A stretch of 64,000 nucleotides of DNA from Piscinibacter aquaticus (GTDB taxonomy: Bacteria; Pseudomonadota; Gammaproteobacteria; Burkholderiales; Burkholderiaceae_C): the NCBI GenBank assembly GCA_007994965.1, contig VOPW01000001.1, positions 3,162,001 through 3,226,000 on the forward strand. The letters run 5' to 3'. How positions within the stretch are numbered: position 1 is the stretch's first letter; the number at the start of each line of letters is the position of its first letter. Positions 31,118 to 42,041 of the stretch are shown here, in pieces. Made by a program: the position numbers and the translations under genes. The notes beneath the pieces are model-generated. The model had not been told where the DNA came from. It ran no database searches and was given only the letters and a program-made list of their open reading frames with translations.

Positions 31118-32053
31118 ATGGTCATCGAACTCACCGAAAGCTTCGAGGTGATCGACCCGCGCTTTCGCAAGCTGGTGTTCCCGAACGTGCACCTCGAGGA
31201 GCTGTGGACCGGCTGCCGCTGGGCCGAAGGCCCGGCCTGGTTTGCCGCCGGCCGCTACCTCGTCTGGTCGGACATCCCGAACGACCGCCTGCTGCGCTGG
31301 GACGAGACCGACGGCTCGGTGTCGGTGTTCCGCCAACCGGCGATGCACAGCAACGGCCACACGGTGGATGGGCAGGGCCGGCTGGTCAGCTGCGAGCACC
31401 GCGGCCGCTGCGTCTCGCGCACCGAGCACGATGGCTCGCGCCGCGTGCTGGTGAGCGAGGTCGACGGGCGAAAGCTCAATTCGCCGAACGACGTGGTCGT
31501 GAAGAGCGATGGCAGCGTCTGGTTCACCGATCCGAGCTATGGCATCGACAGCGACTACGAAGGCGACGCCGCGCCCAGCGAGATTGGCGCGAGCCGCGTC
31601 TACCGCTTCGACGAGGCCACCGGCGCGCTCAGCATCGTCGCCGACGACTTCGTGCAGCCCAACGGCACGGCCTTCTCGCCGGACGAATCGCTGCTGTACA
31701 TCGTCGACACCGGCGCCACGCACATCGAGAACGGGCCGCATCACGTGCGCCGCTTCCGCGTGAAGGCGGACGGCACGCTCGCCGGCGGCGAGGTGTTCGC
31801 CATCTGCCCGGCCGGCCTGTACGACGGGATGCGCGTGGACGTGCACGGCAACCTGTGGCTCTCGGCCGGCGATGGCGTGCACTGCCATGCGCCCGACGGC
31901 ACGCTGCTGGGCAAGATCCTGGTGCCCGAGACGGTGGCCAACGTCTGCTTCGGCGGCGCCAAGTTGAACCGGCTGTTCATCTGCGCCACCACCTCGCTGT
32001 ACGCGGTCTACCTGAATACGCGCGGCCTCACTGCAGTCGCACCGCATCGCTGA
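31118..32053 (+). CDS. SMP-30/gluconolactonase family lactonase
   Basis: Intact, 311 residues. A six-bladed propeller protein with metal-site signatures: acidic Glu in WAEGPAW, Asn in KLNSPNDVVV, and Asp in FSPDESLLYIVDTG. These enzymes open sugar lactones to aldonates. No signal peptide, so it acts in the cytoplasm on the product of a sugar dehydrogenase. Its position at the end of the CUT2 importer operon, 5 kb downstream of an aldonate dehydratase, fits an oxidative route: sugar, lactone, aldonate, 2-keto-3-deoxyaldonate. Confidence 0.85.
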   Translation: MVIELTESFEVIDPRFRKLVFPNVHLEELWTGCRWAEGPAWFAAGRYLVWSDIPNDRLLRWDETDGSVSVFRQPAMHSNGHTVDGQGRLVSCEHRGRCVSRTEHDGSRRVLVSEVDGRKLNSPNDVVVKSDGSVWFTDPSYGIDSDYEGDAAPSEIGASRVYRFDEATGALSIVADDFVQPNGTAFSPDESLLYIVDTGATHIENGPHHVRRFRVKADGTLAGGEVFAICPAGLYDGMRVDVHGNLWLSAGDGVHCHAPDGTLLGKILVPETVANVCFGGAKLNRLFICATTSLYAVYLNTRGLTAVAPHR

Positions 32054-33843
32054 AGTACCAGCTGCGGCGGATCTCGATCACGTCGACATCACGCGCCATC
32101 AGGGGCGGGAAGCGCGGATAGGGCCGCTGCGCCTCGATGATGCGTCGGATCGCGTCGTCGATCTCCGCGACGCCGCTGGACGTGACGAAGGTGATCGACT
32201 CCACCGAACCGTCGCTGCGGATGGCCACGGTCACCATCGGCGGCGTGTGCGGTCGCTTCGACAGCGCACGCACTGTCTCCACCGGCGTGTTGAACTGGAT
32301 CTTGCGCTCCCAGGCCTCGGCGTACTCGATGCGCTCCGGATTCGAATCCGTCCGGCCCCACAGGCGCACGCGGCGCGCGGTGCTCAGCGACAGCGGCAGC
32401 GTATTGCCCTGCCGCTCGGCAGCCTCGCGGCGATCGGCTTCCTCCCTGCAACTGCCGGCCGATCGAGCGCAGCACGGCCTCGCGCCGCTGAGCCTCGGCC
32501 TGCTCGGCTTCCTGCTTCGCGGCCTGCTGGCGCGTCAGTTCCTTGCGCTGCGCTTCCTCGCGCGCGGCGGCTTGCCGCAGGGCTTCCTGGCGCTCGGCTT
32601 CGAGACGGGCTGCCTCGGCGCGCGCAGCTTCGGCGCGGACGGCGTCCTGGCGGGCGCGTTCGAGCCGTTGGGCTTCCTCACGGGCCGCGGTTCGGCGCTG
32701 CGCCTCCTGGCGTTCGGCTTCCATGCGGGCCGCCTCGGCTCGGGCGGCCCCCGCACGGGCGGCTTCCTGGCGCGCACGCTCCTGCCGCTGCGCCTCCTCG
32801 CGGATCGCGGCCTGGCGGTTCGCCTCCAGCCGTTCGGCCTCCGCACGTGCTGCTTCGGCGCGCACTGCTTCAGCGCGAGCCGCGTCCTGGCGAGCGCGCT
32901 CGAGCCGTTGCGCTTCCTCGCGGGCCGCGGCCTGGCGCAGCGCTTCCTGGCGTTCGGCATCCACGCGCGCCGCTTCGGCGCGAGCGGCTTCCTGGCGCGC
33001 GCGCTCCTGCCGCTGCGCCTCGTCGCGGATCGCCGCTCGGCGACTCGCCTCCTGTCGTTCGGCTTCGATGCGCTCGGCTTCGACGCGGGCCGCTTCCTGG
33101 CGTGCTCGCTCCTGGCGTTGCGTCTCCTCGCGGATCGCCGACTGGCGCTCGGCTTCCGCTCGAGCGGCTTCGGCACGGGCCGTCCCCTGCCGCGCGAGTT
33201 CCTGCCGCTGCGCCTCCAGACGCTCCGCCTCCCGCCGCGCCGCTTCGGCGCGCTCGGCGTCCTGGCGCGCCTTGTCACGCGCCGCGTGTGCTTCCGCTAC
33301 GGCGATGGCCGGCGCCGAAGCCGCGGCATCGACCGCCATCGGTGAGGTGGGCGAAAACGGCACGGCGACCACGGCCACCGGTGGCGGTGGCGGTGGCGGT
33401 GGCGGTGGCGGTGGCGGCGACGGTGGTGGCGGCGGCGACTCGACGACCGGTGCTGGCGCCGCGGGCGCTGGTGCCATCGCCACGATCTGCTGCTGCGGGG
33501 CCTCGACTGCCGGCGCCGGTGCTGGCGCTCGCGGTGGCCGCGGCACGGGAGCCGGTGTCGGCTCCGGCGCGGGCTCCGGTGGCGCGGCAGGCGGAAGCGG
33601 TGCGGCCACCGGCGGCGGCATCAGCACGATGTGCAGGTCGGGGACCTCGGCGCGCCGCTCGCGCCACGGGAACAGCAGGCCCGGCAGGCCCTGCGCGTCG
33701 CCGCCGATGCTGAGGCTGGCGAGCACCATGTGCACGGCCAGCGAGATCAGCAGCGGCCGCGCCAGCGCGCGGTGGCCGTTGTCGTCGGGCACGGCGAGAG
33801 CCTCGGCCGGGGCCGACGCCCCGCTCTCGCCCGAGGTCTTCAT
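32028..33843 (-). CDS. TonB/TolA-like protein with very long EAR-rich repeat region (one frameshift)
   Basis: About 604 residues. A single N-terminal membrane anchor (RPLLISLAVHMVLASLSIGG) is followed by a proline-rich segment with a run of about 13 consecutive prolines. Then comes a helical region of roughly 260 residues built from units like ERQEALRQAAAREEAQRLERARQDAARAEAA, and a C-terminal TonB-type domain (VTVAIRSDGSVESITFVTSSG). The break near 32447 is an extra G. It has the layout of TonB or TolA, which span the periplasm, but no exbB, exbD, tolQ or tolR is adjacent. It overlaps the 3' end of the lactonase gene by 26 bases, and its start overlaps the EamA stop (ATGA). Confidence 0.7.
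33376..33432. repeat. GGTGGC hexamer microsatellite in the TonB-like gene
   Basis: Tandem GGTGGC units (plus-strand reading) encode the polyproline run of the TonB-like protein. Slippage would add or remove Pro-Pro pairs without changing frame. Confidence 0.65.
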
Positions 33844-34785
33844 GCGCGCCATGGCAGCGATTCTCGCGGCGAGCCCAGCGCCGCCGCAGCCCCAGCCACA
33901 TCACGGTGGCGACCACGATCAGCCCGCCGGCCACCTGCGACGGCGCGATCGCCTGATCGAGGATGGCCCAGGCCAGCACCAGCGCGAAGATCGGCTCGAC
34001 GTTCATGATCGCCGAGTTGCCCACCACACCGAGACGCGGCAGCACGGTGAACATGATCGTGAAGCCGGTGCCGTACAGCAGCGTCAGGCCCGCGAGGCCG
34101 GCCCAACCGGTGGCATCCGCGGGCAGGTGGAAGCCGCCCTGCACCGCCACGCCGGCCAGCGCGAGCAGCGCCACGGGCCCATCGTCGCCGCGGTGCGCAC
34201 GCGGCCATCGAGGTCACCCGCTTCGTGCTGGGTGAAGACGAGTGCGAGGCCGAAGGTCGCCGCCGCACCGAGCGCGAAGGCCACGCCGGCGCCAATGCGG
34301 CTCCACTGCCCCGCCGCGCCGAGGCCCGAGGCGGCGCCGAACACGTCCAGCGCAAGCGCCGGGCCCACCAGCATCACCGGCATCGCCATCAGCACACGGC
34401 GCTCGGGGCGGTGCGCATAGGCCACGCGTGCCCACAGCGCTGTCCACAGCGGATAGGTGTTGAAGGCCAGCAGCGCCAGGGCCACCGGCAGGCGTGCCAC
34501 GGCCGAGTAGAGGCACAGGCTCTGGATCGCGATCAGCACGCCGATGGCCGGCAGCGCTCGGCGGTGCTTCGCCTCCAGCTTCAAGGGCACGCGCTGCCAC
34601 GCGATGATCGCGCCGACGACCATGGCAGTCACCGCACTGCGGAAGACCACCGCCGTGGCGACGTCGACCCCGTGGTTGAAGGCCACGCGCGCCGACACGT
34701 GGTTCGCGCCCATCAGCAGCGCGATCAGCAGCAGCGTGAGGAAGGCCGCGGTCGACAGCGCCGCCGGCCGGGATTCGCCCGCCAC
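33840..34785 (-). CDS. EamA/DMT-family transporter (two frameshifts)
   Basis: Ten hydrophobic segments in two EamA repeats. The first begins FLTLLLIALLMGANHVSARVAFNHG, the second GLTLLYGTGFTIMFTVLPRLGVVGNSAIMNVEPIFALVLAW, which carries the family's typical NxEP. A GTG at 34785, five bases after the SDR stop, is the most plausible start. Breaks near 34168 and 33870. The corrected stop at 33840-33842 overlaps the ATG of the TonB-like gene. Substrate unknown; members export amino acids, sugars or metabolites. Confidence 0.75.
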
Positions 34786-34787
34786 GC

Positions 34788-35558
34788 TCAGACGCTGGCG
34801 GTCAGGCCGCCGTCCACGTAGAGGATGTGGCCGTTGACGAAGCGCGCCGCATCGCTGGCGAGGAACACCGCCGCGCCGGCGAGTTCTTCCACCTCGCCCC
34901 AGCGCCGCATCGGCGTGCGCGCCACCAGCCAGCCGCTGAAGGCGGCGTCGTCGATCAGCTTGCGGTTCAGCTCGGTCTTGAAATAGCCCGGCCCGATGCC
35001 GTTGACGTTGATGCCCGAGGGGCCGAGGTCCGCGGCCAGCCCCTTGGTGAGCATCTTCACCGCCCCCTTGCTGGCGGTGTAGGGCACGATGCCCGGGCGG
35101 CCGAGTTCGCTCATCACCGAGCAGATGTTGATGATGCGGCCCCGGCCGCGCGGCACCATGCGCCGCGCCACGGCCTGCGCGGCGTGGAAGACGGCGTCGA
35201 GGTTGGTGCGCATCAGCTCCTGCCAGTCGGCGGCGGGAAAGTCGATGAAGGACGCCCGGCGCTGGATGCCGGCGTTGTTGACGAGGATCTCGATCGGGCC
35301 GAGCTCGCGCTCGATGGCGTCGACGGCGGCATCCACCGCGGCGCGGTCGGCGACATCGAAGGCTCGTGCTTCCACCGCCAGGCCTTCGCCGCGCAATTGC
35401 GCCTGCGCCTCGGCCAGCCGCTGCGCATCGCGGCCGTTGAGCACCACGCGCGCGCCGGCCTGGGCGAGGCCGCGGGCCAGCGCCGTGCCGATGCCGGCCG
35501 ACGAGCCGGTGACCAGCGCGATCCGGCCGTCGAGCCGGAAAGTGTCGAGAACGTTCAT
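34788..35558 (-). CDS. SDR-family dehydrogenase (gluconate 5-dehydrogenase-like)
   Basis: Intact, 256 residues from an ATG. TGSSAGIGTALA, NNAGIQRR, the catalytic Ser in NICSVMSELG and YTASKGAVK give a complete SDR active site. NGRDAQRL after beta-2 (Arg) suggests NADP. The NNAGIQ and GPGYFKTELNRKL segments resemble gluconate 5-dehydrogenases and related sugar-acid reductases. Heads a minus-strand unit with the EamA and TonB-like genes. Its position beside the lactonase makes a role in the same sugar-acid pathway reasonable. Confidence 0.8.
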   Translation of the reverse strand: MNVLDTFRLDGRIALVTGSSAGIGTALARGLAQAGARVVLNGRDAQRLAEAQAQLRGEGLAVEARAFDVADRAAVDAAVDAIERELGPIEILVNNAGIQRRASFIDFPAADWQELMRTNLDAVFHAAQAVARRMVPRGRGRIINICSVMSELGRPGIVPYTASKGAVKMLTKGLAADLGPSGINVNGIGPGYFKTELNRKLIDDAAFSGWLVARTPMRRWGEVEELAGAAVFLASDAARFVNGHILYVDGGLTASV

Positions 35559-35643
35559 GAAGTCGGGATGAACCGTGAAAACCCCGCGAGTCTCGCATTG
35601 CCGGCGAGCGGGCGCCCCACCCCCGCTGATAGAATTCGCGCCG

Positions 35644-35735
35644 TTCCGAGGAGCGTTGCAAGGCCTGCAGGCCCCAGGCTCGGAAACTTCTTCTGCAACG
35701 GCGCTCACCCGCACGGCTTCTCTCCGTGGGTGAGT
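35644..35735 (+). ncRNA. S-adenosylhomocysteine (SAH) riboswitch
   Basis: The element 5' of ahcY has the SAH riboswitch layout. TTCCGAG (35644-35650) pairs with CTCGGAA (35679-35685). The conserved GAGGAGCGTTGCAA (35649-35662) faces TGCAACGGCGCTCA (35694-35707). A final hairpin CTCACCC...GGGTGAG lies just before the ahcY leader. Known SAH riboswitches switch on SAH-recycling genes when SAH accumulates, which matches the downstream gene. Confidence 0.9.
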
Positions 35736-35791
35736 TCGGTCGAATTCCCTGTGGTCGTGTCGTGCGGGTTCCATCGATCCTGGAGCTCACC

Positions 35792-37979
<2,188 letters not shown>

Positions 37980-38000
37980 GGCGCGCGGGAGAAACAGAAC

Positions 38001-38849
38001 ATGGATGAGATCCGAACCCCGATCCCGGTGAGCTTCGAGTTCTTCCCGCCGAATACGCCGGTGGGCAGCGAGAAGCTGCGCGGCGTGGTGGCCGAACTGG
38101 GCGCGACGAACCCCGAGTTCTTCAGCGTCACCTACGGCGCCGGAGGCTCGACGCGCGAGAAGACGCTGGCCACCGTCAGCGAGATCGCGGCGATGGGCCA
38201 CGAGGCGGCGGCGCACCTGTCGTGCATCGGCGCCACGCGCGAGAGCATCCGCGAGATCCTGGCCACCTACCGCGAGCGCGGCATCCGCCGGCTCGTGGCG
38301 CTGCGTGGCGATCTGCCCAGCGGCACGGCCACCGCCGGCGAGTTCCGCTATGCGGCCGATCTGGTGCGCTTCATTCGCGACACGGAGGCCAACCACTGGC
38401 ACATCGAGGTGGCGGCCTACCCGGAGGTGCACCCGCAGCAGCGTTATGCGAAGCGCGACCTGCAGCACTTCGCCGAGAAGATGGGCGCCGGCGCGAATGC
38501 CGCCATCACGCAGTTCTTCTTCAATGCCGACGCCTACTTCCACTTCGTATCGGAAGCGCGCGCGCTGGGCGTCAGCGCACCGATCGTGCCGGGCATCATG
38601 CCCTTCCACAACTACGCCCGCATCGCGCAGTTCGCGCAGCGCGACGGCATCGAGATCCCGCGCTGGGTGGCGATGAAGATGGAAGGCTTCATGGATGACG
38701 CCGCGTCCATCCGCGCCTTCGGCCTCGACGTGGTCACGCAGCTGTGCGAGCGGCTGATCGCCGGCGGCGCGCCGAGCATCCACTTCTACACGCTGAACCA
38801 GTCGGCGCTGGCGCTGGAGATCTGCAGGCGGCTCGCACGGCTGGTTTGA
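38001..38849 (+). CDS. metF: 5,10-methylenetetrahydrofolate reductase
   Basis: Intact, 282 residues. SFEFFPPNT with the catalytic Glu, FSVTYGAGGSTRE, HLSCIGATRE and ITQFFFNADAYFHF are typical of MetF. It makes 5-methyl-THF with FAD and NADH, feeding methionine synthesis. Order SAH riboswitch-ahcY-tlyA-metF ties homocysteine release to the methyl donor that remethylates it. No frameshift. Confidence 0.95.
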   Translation: MDEIRTPIPVSFEFFPPNTPVGSEKLRGVVAELGATNPEFFSVTYGAGGSTREKTLATVSEIAAMGHEAAAHLSCIGATRESIREILATYRERGIRRLVALRGDLPSGTATAGEFRYAADLVRFIRDTEANHWHIEVAAYPEVHPQQRYAKRDLQHFAEKMGAGANAAITQFFFNADAYFHFVSEARALGVSAPIVPGIMPFHNYARIAQFAQRDGIEIPRWVAMKMEGFMDDAASIRAFGLDVVTQLCERLIAGGAPSIHFYTLNQSALALEICRRLARLV

Positions 38850-38989
38850 CCTGGGTCAGGAGGTCGGCGTGGCCGCGTTGCCGCATAGTCACAACGCCGG
38901 TGGGGTCTTGATGCACCGCAACAAGCCGCGGTGGGTGCAGTCCTGAAATCGAGAACGAGGATTTGACCTCGATTCGACAGGACAAGACC

Positions 38990-39643
38990 ATGACCATTCA
39001 GACCTTCCAACGCGCCGCTCTCTCTCTCGCCATCGCCGCCGGCCTCGCCGCACCGCTGCTCGCCCAGGCCCAGAGCTTCAAGGCCGGCGACCTGCTGGTG
39101 CGCGCCCGTGTCGTCAACATCGACACCGCGAACAAGGACAGCATCGACGCCGCCGACATCACCGTCAGCAACAAGACGATCCCGGAAGTCGACTTCACCT
39201 ACTTCCTCTCGCCGAACCTCGCGGCCGAGCTGATCCTGACCTATCCGCAGAAGCACAAGATCAGCGCCAACATCCCGAGCCTGAGCGTCAACGGCGAGAT
39301 CGGCTCGGTGAAGCACCTGCCGCCGACGCTGACGATGCAGTACCACTTCACCGACTTCGGCGCGGTGAAGCCCTACCTCGGCGCCGGCCTGAACTACACG
39401 CGTTTCTCGAGCGTGGACCTGCCGCAGGGCACCGCGCTGGGTTCGCTGACGATCGACAAGAACAGCGTCGGTCTGGCGCTGCAGGCGGGCGTGGACTACG
39501 TGATCGACGGCAAGTGGTCGCTCAACCTCGACGTCAAGAAGGTGCAGATCCGCACCGACCTGAAGTCGGGCGCTGCCGGCAACCTCGGCAAGATCAAGAT
39601 CGACCCGCTGCTGATCGGCGTGGGCGTCGGCTACAAGTTCTGA
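38990..39643 (+). CDS. OmpW-family outer membrane protein
   Basis: Intact, 217 residues. A signal peptide (LSLAIAAGLAAPLLAQAQS) precedes an 8-stranded OmpW barrel with GDLLVRARVVNI, the PPTLTMQYHF segment, KPYLGAGLNYTRF, and the C-terminal aromatic GVGVGYKF for BAM recognition. The ATG at 38990 is taken because the signal peptide starts there; a TTG at 38963 is in frame but gives an unsuitable N-terminus. OmpW proteins form narrow hydrophobic channels for small nonpolar compounds. Confidence 0.9.
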   Translation: MTIQTFQRAALSLAIAAGLAAPLLAQAQSFKAGDLLVRARVVNIDTANKDSIDAADITVSNKTIPEVDFTYFLSPNLAAELILTYPQKHKISANIPSLSVNGEIGSVKHLPPTLTMQYHFTDFGAVKPYLGAGLNYTRFSSVDLPQGTALGSLTIDKNSVGLALQAGVDYVIDGKWSLNLDVKKVQIRTDLKSGAAGNLGKIKIDPLLIGVGVGYKF

Positions 39644-39666
39644 TCGCTGAAGTCAGCGGGGCGGCC

Positions 39667-39695
39667 GGCCGAGCGCCGGGCCGCTCCCAAGCCGG
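39667..39695 (-). repeat. Dispersed 29-base REP-like element, copy 2 (inverted)
   Basis: Exact reverse complement of 27560-27588 over 29 bases. Located between the convergent ompW and cyclo-ligase genes, where it could act as a transcription boundary. No T-run. Confidence 0.7.
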
Positions 39696-39704
39696 CGGGG
39701 GCCG

Positions 39705-40285
39705 TCACACCAGCGGTTTCTGCCAGCTGACGCCATCCTCGGTGAGCATGGCGTCGAGCACGAAGTCCTGATCGGTGGGCAACAGCAGCGGCAGGAAGCC
39801 GTGGCTGTAGCTCACGCCCACGGTCACCGGCCGTGGGCTGATCGACTTCAGCGTGCGGTCGAAGAAGCCGCCGCCGTAGCCCAGGCGCACGCCGCCGGGG
39901 CCATACCCGAGGCAGGGCACCACGAGCAGTTCGGGAAGGAACTCCTCGGTGTCCTTGGGCTTGGGATGTCGTAGGCATCGAGCTCCATCGGGCAGCCCGG
40001 GTACCAGACGTGGAACTTCAGGGAGCCGGTCTCGCGGTCCTTCACCGGCAGGCCGATGCGGCGGCTGATGCCGTCGGGCGCGCCTTCGGTCCACCGGTAC
40101 AGCGCCGGCAGCGGATCGAACTCGCCCTTGATCGGCCAGTAGGCGCCGATGGTGCGCTCCGGCCGCCCCACCAGCCACACCCGCAGCACGCTTTGCAGTG
40201 CCACGGCGCGTTCGAGCCGGTCGGGCAGGGCCCGGCGGGCGGCGACGAGGCGTTGGCGCAGGGCATCGCGGTCGGTGGGCGTCAT
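39705..40285 (-). CDS. 5-formyltetrahydrofolate cyclo-ligase, copy A (one frameshift)
   Basis: About 193 residues. The ATP/folate motif LGYGGGFFDRTL and the N-terminal DALRQRLVAARRALP are typical of the MTHFS family, which converts 5-formyl-THF to 5,10-methenyl-THF using ATP. A short C-run lost a base near 39970. A second gene of the same family lies 1.7 kb away (42016-42585) with only family-level similarity, so this is not a recent duplication. The C-terminal part (PTDQDFVLDAMLTEDGVSWQKP) is unlike copy B. Confidence 0.85.
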
Positions 40286-40331
40286 GGCGCGAGAAGTGAT
40301 CGGCGGGGAGCGCATTGTGCAAGACTGCGCC

Positions 40332-40703
40332 ATGCCCGCCGATACCGAGTTCGTCGCCCACTGTCGTGAACTGCTCGCCCCGCTGGGCAGCGTGCGCTCC
40401 CGGCGCATGTTCGGCGGCCACGGCTTCTACGTCGATGATCTTTTCATCGCACTGATCGCCTTCGGCCGCCTGTACCTCAAGGCCGACGAGACCAGCCGGG
40501 CGCGCTTCGAGGCTGCCGGCTGCGAGCCCTTCGTCTACGACGGCAAGGGCAAGCCGGTGACGATGAGCTACTTCACCGCGCCGGAAGAGGCCATCGAGTC
40601 GCCAGCGCTGATGCAGCCCTGGGCGCGGCTGGCGCTCGAAGCCGCGGTGCGCGCCAGGGCGGCGAAGAAGGCGCCTGCGAAGCCGGCGAGGCCGGCGCGC
40701 TGA
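40332..40703 (+). CDS. TfoX N-terminal domain protein
   Basis: Intact, 123 residues. HCRELLAPLGSVRSRRMFGGHGFYVDDLFIALI and YLKADE match the N-terminal domain of TfoX/Sxy competence regulators. The C-terminal TfoX domain is absent, and the protein ends in an Ala/Lys/Pro-rich basic tail. Such stand-alone domains are common in betaproteobacteria, and a role in competence is not established. Its 3' end overlaps the convergent DUF2917 gene. Confidence 0.8.
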   Translation: MPADTEFVAHCRELLAPLGSVRSRRMFGGHGFYVDDLFIALIAFGRLYLKADETSRARFEAAGCEPFVYDGKGKPVTMSYFTAPEEAIESPALMQPWARLALEAAVRARAAKKAPAKPARPAR

Positions 40704-40951
40704 GCGCGCGGTTGCCAGCGCAGCTCGGCGCCTTCGCCACGCCGCCAGGATTCGATCACCGCACCCTGGGCATCGGCCAGGCGCAGCGTATCGCCGGGCG
40801 AGAGCACGAGGTCGTTGTCGTCGGCCGGGCCGCAGCGCCCGGTGAGCCAGACGCGGCCGCGCAGCACCGTGATCTCTCCGGCGCCCGTGCCGACGCGGCG
40901 AGCCTCTCCGGGGGCCAGCGACAGGATCCGTTGCGATTGCGTATTCATCAT
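40568..40951 (-). CDS. DUF2917 family protein
   Basis: The N-terminal 75 residues (ILSLAPGEARRVGTGAGEITVLRGRVWLTGRCGPADDNDLVLSPGD split over cupin-like strands) match the DUF2917 family, usually small cytoplasmic proteins next to LysR regulators. The frame continues opposite the TfoX gene by 136 bases; family members are normally near 100 residues, so the last 25-50 codons may be an artefact of a lost stop. Divergent from the LysR gene, which probably regulates it. Confidence 0.65.
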   Translation of the reverse strand: MMNTQSQRILSLAPGEARRVGTGAGEITVLRGRVWLTGRCGPADDNDLVLSPGDTLRLADAQGAVIESWRRGEGAELRWQPRAQRAGLAGFAGAFFAALARTAASSASRAQGCISAGDSMASSGAVK

Positions 40952-40980
40952 CAATCTCCTGCAAGTCAGGCTACGATGAT

Positions 40981-40993
40981 CGTCGTGTCGACG
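40981..40993. promoter_or_regulatory. Small palindrome in the DUF2917/LysR intergenic region
   Basis: CGTCG-TGT-CGACG, exact 5-base arms, lies between the divergent starts, where a LysR-type regulator usually binds. Weak evidence because short GC palindromes are frequent in such DNA. Confidence 0.3.
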
Positions 40994-41039
40994 AGGAAGA
41001 TCCAATGAGTTCGGTAGCCTCGATTCATGCGAGATTGAT

Positions 41040-42041
41040 ATGAATGCACCGCGCCGCCGGCCGCTCTCCCTGAACAACCTGCGCGCGTTCGAGGCGGTGG
41101 CCCGCCTGTCCAGCTTCAGCGCCGCCGCGGAAGAACTGTTCCTGACCCAGTCGGCGATGAGCCGGCAGATCAAGAGCCTCGAAGACGAGCTCGGCGCGGC
41201 GCTGTTCGTGCGCGGCACGCGGCACGTGGAGCCGACACAGGATGCGCAGATCCTGCTGCGCGCGGTGGAGCCGGCGCTGGCGCGGCTCGATGCCGCCGTG
41301 CGGCAGATCCGCGAGAAGCGCACGCGGCGGCGCGTCAGCGTGACCACCTTTGCGTCGTTCGCCTCGCTGTGGCTGCTGCCGCGCATCGAGGCCTTCCAGC
41401 GCGAGCACCCGGACATCGACATCCGTGTGTCGGCCAACGATGCGCTGTCCGATCTGGACGACCCCGAGCTCGATCTCGCGCTGCGCTACTGCAGCCCGGC
41501 GCAGGCGCCGGCCGGCGCGCTGCGCCTGTTCGGCGAGACGCTGACGCCGGCGGTCAGCCGCACGCTGATGGAGCGCATCCGCAGCGGCGATGCGCCGCCG
41601 CTGACGCGCCCGGCCGATCTGGCGCAGCACACGCTGGCCGAGGAGGACGACCACCGCGCCAGCTCCGAATACCTCAGCTGGCGGCACTGGCTGGTGAAGC
41701 ACGGCGAGCCTTCGCTGCAGCCGCGCCGATGGCTGTACCTCAACTTCACCTACCAGCAGGTGCAGGCGGCGCTGGCCGGCCAGGGCGTGGCGCTGGCCCG
41801 CGTGGCGCTGGTGGCCGAGGCGCTGGAGCGCGGCGAGCTGGTCGAGCCCTTCGGCGCCGCCGGGCGCATCACCAGCCCCTACTGCTACTGGCTGATCGTG
41901 CCGCCGGCCAGCCGGGCGCGGCCCGAGGTGGGCGAGTTCTGCGACTGGGTCGAGGCGCAGGCCGCGCTGACCCGCGCGGCCACCGGCGAGGCAGAGGCGA
42001 CCGCGCCCGCGGTTCCTACGCCGCCACGCCGCGCTCGGTGA
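41040..42041 (+). CDS. LysR-family transcriptional regulator
   Basis: Intact, 333 residues. The N-terminal HTH is LNNLRAFEAVARLSSFSAAAEELFLTQSAMSRQIKSLEDELG. The effector domain starts TTFASFASLWLLPRIEAFQREHPDIDI, the GcvA/AmpR-like subgroup pattern. The C-terminus has a Thr/Ala-rich tail of about 25 residues. Divergent from DUF2917. The pairing LysR/DUF2917 is recurrent in Burkholderiales, but the effector is unknown. Overlaps the convergent cyclo-ligase gene by 26 bases. Confidence 0.9.
   Translation: MNAPRRRPLSLNNLRAFEAVARLSSFSAAAEELFLTQSAMSRQIKSLEDELGAALFVRGTRHVEPTQDAQILLRAVEPALARLDAAVRQIREKRTRRRVSVTTFASFASLWLLPRIEAFQREHPDIDIRVSANDALSDLDDPELDLALRYCSPAQAPAGALRLFGETLTPAVSRTLMERIRSGDAPPLTRPADLAQHTLAEEDDHRASSEYLSWRHWLVKHGEPSLQPRRWLYLNFTYQQVQAALAGQGVALARVALVAEALERGELVEPFGAAGRITSPYCYWLIVPPASRARPEVGEFCDWVEAQAALTRAATGEAEATAPAVPTPPRRAR

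Noticed and set aside
32543-33280. CRISPR-like or satellite array in the repeated stretch of the TonB-like gene
   Set aside because: Repeats are irregular, lack unique spacers and are in frame, encoding a continuous helical EAR-rich arm.
32543-34420. Long plus-strand frames (up to 625 codons) opposite the TonB-like and EamA genes
   Set aside because: Low-complexity Ala/Arg/Ser translations created by GC-rich repeats on the opposite strand, with no recognisable domain and no ribosome binding site.
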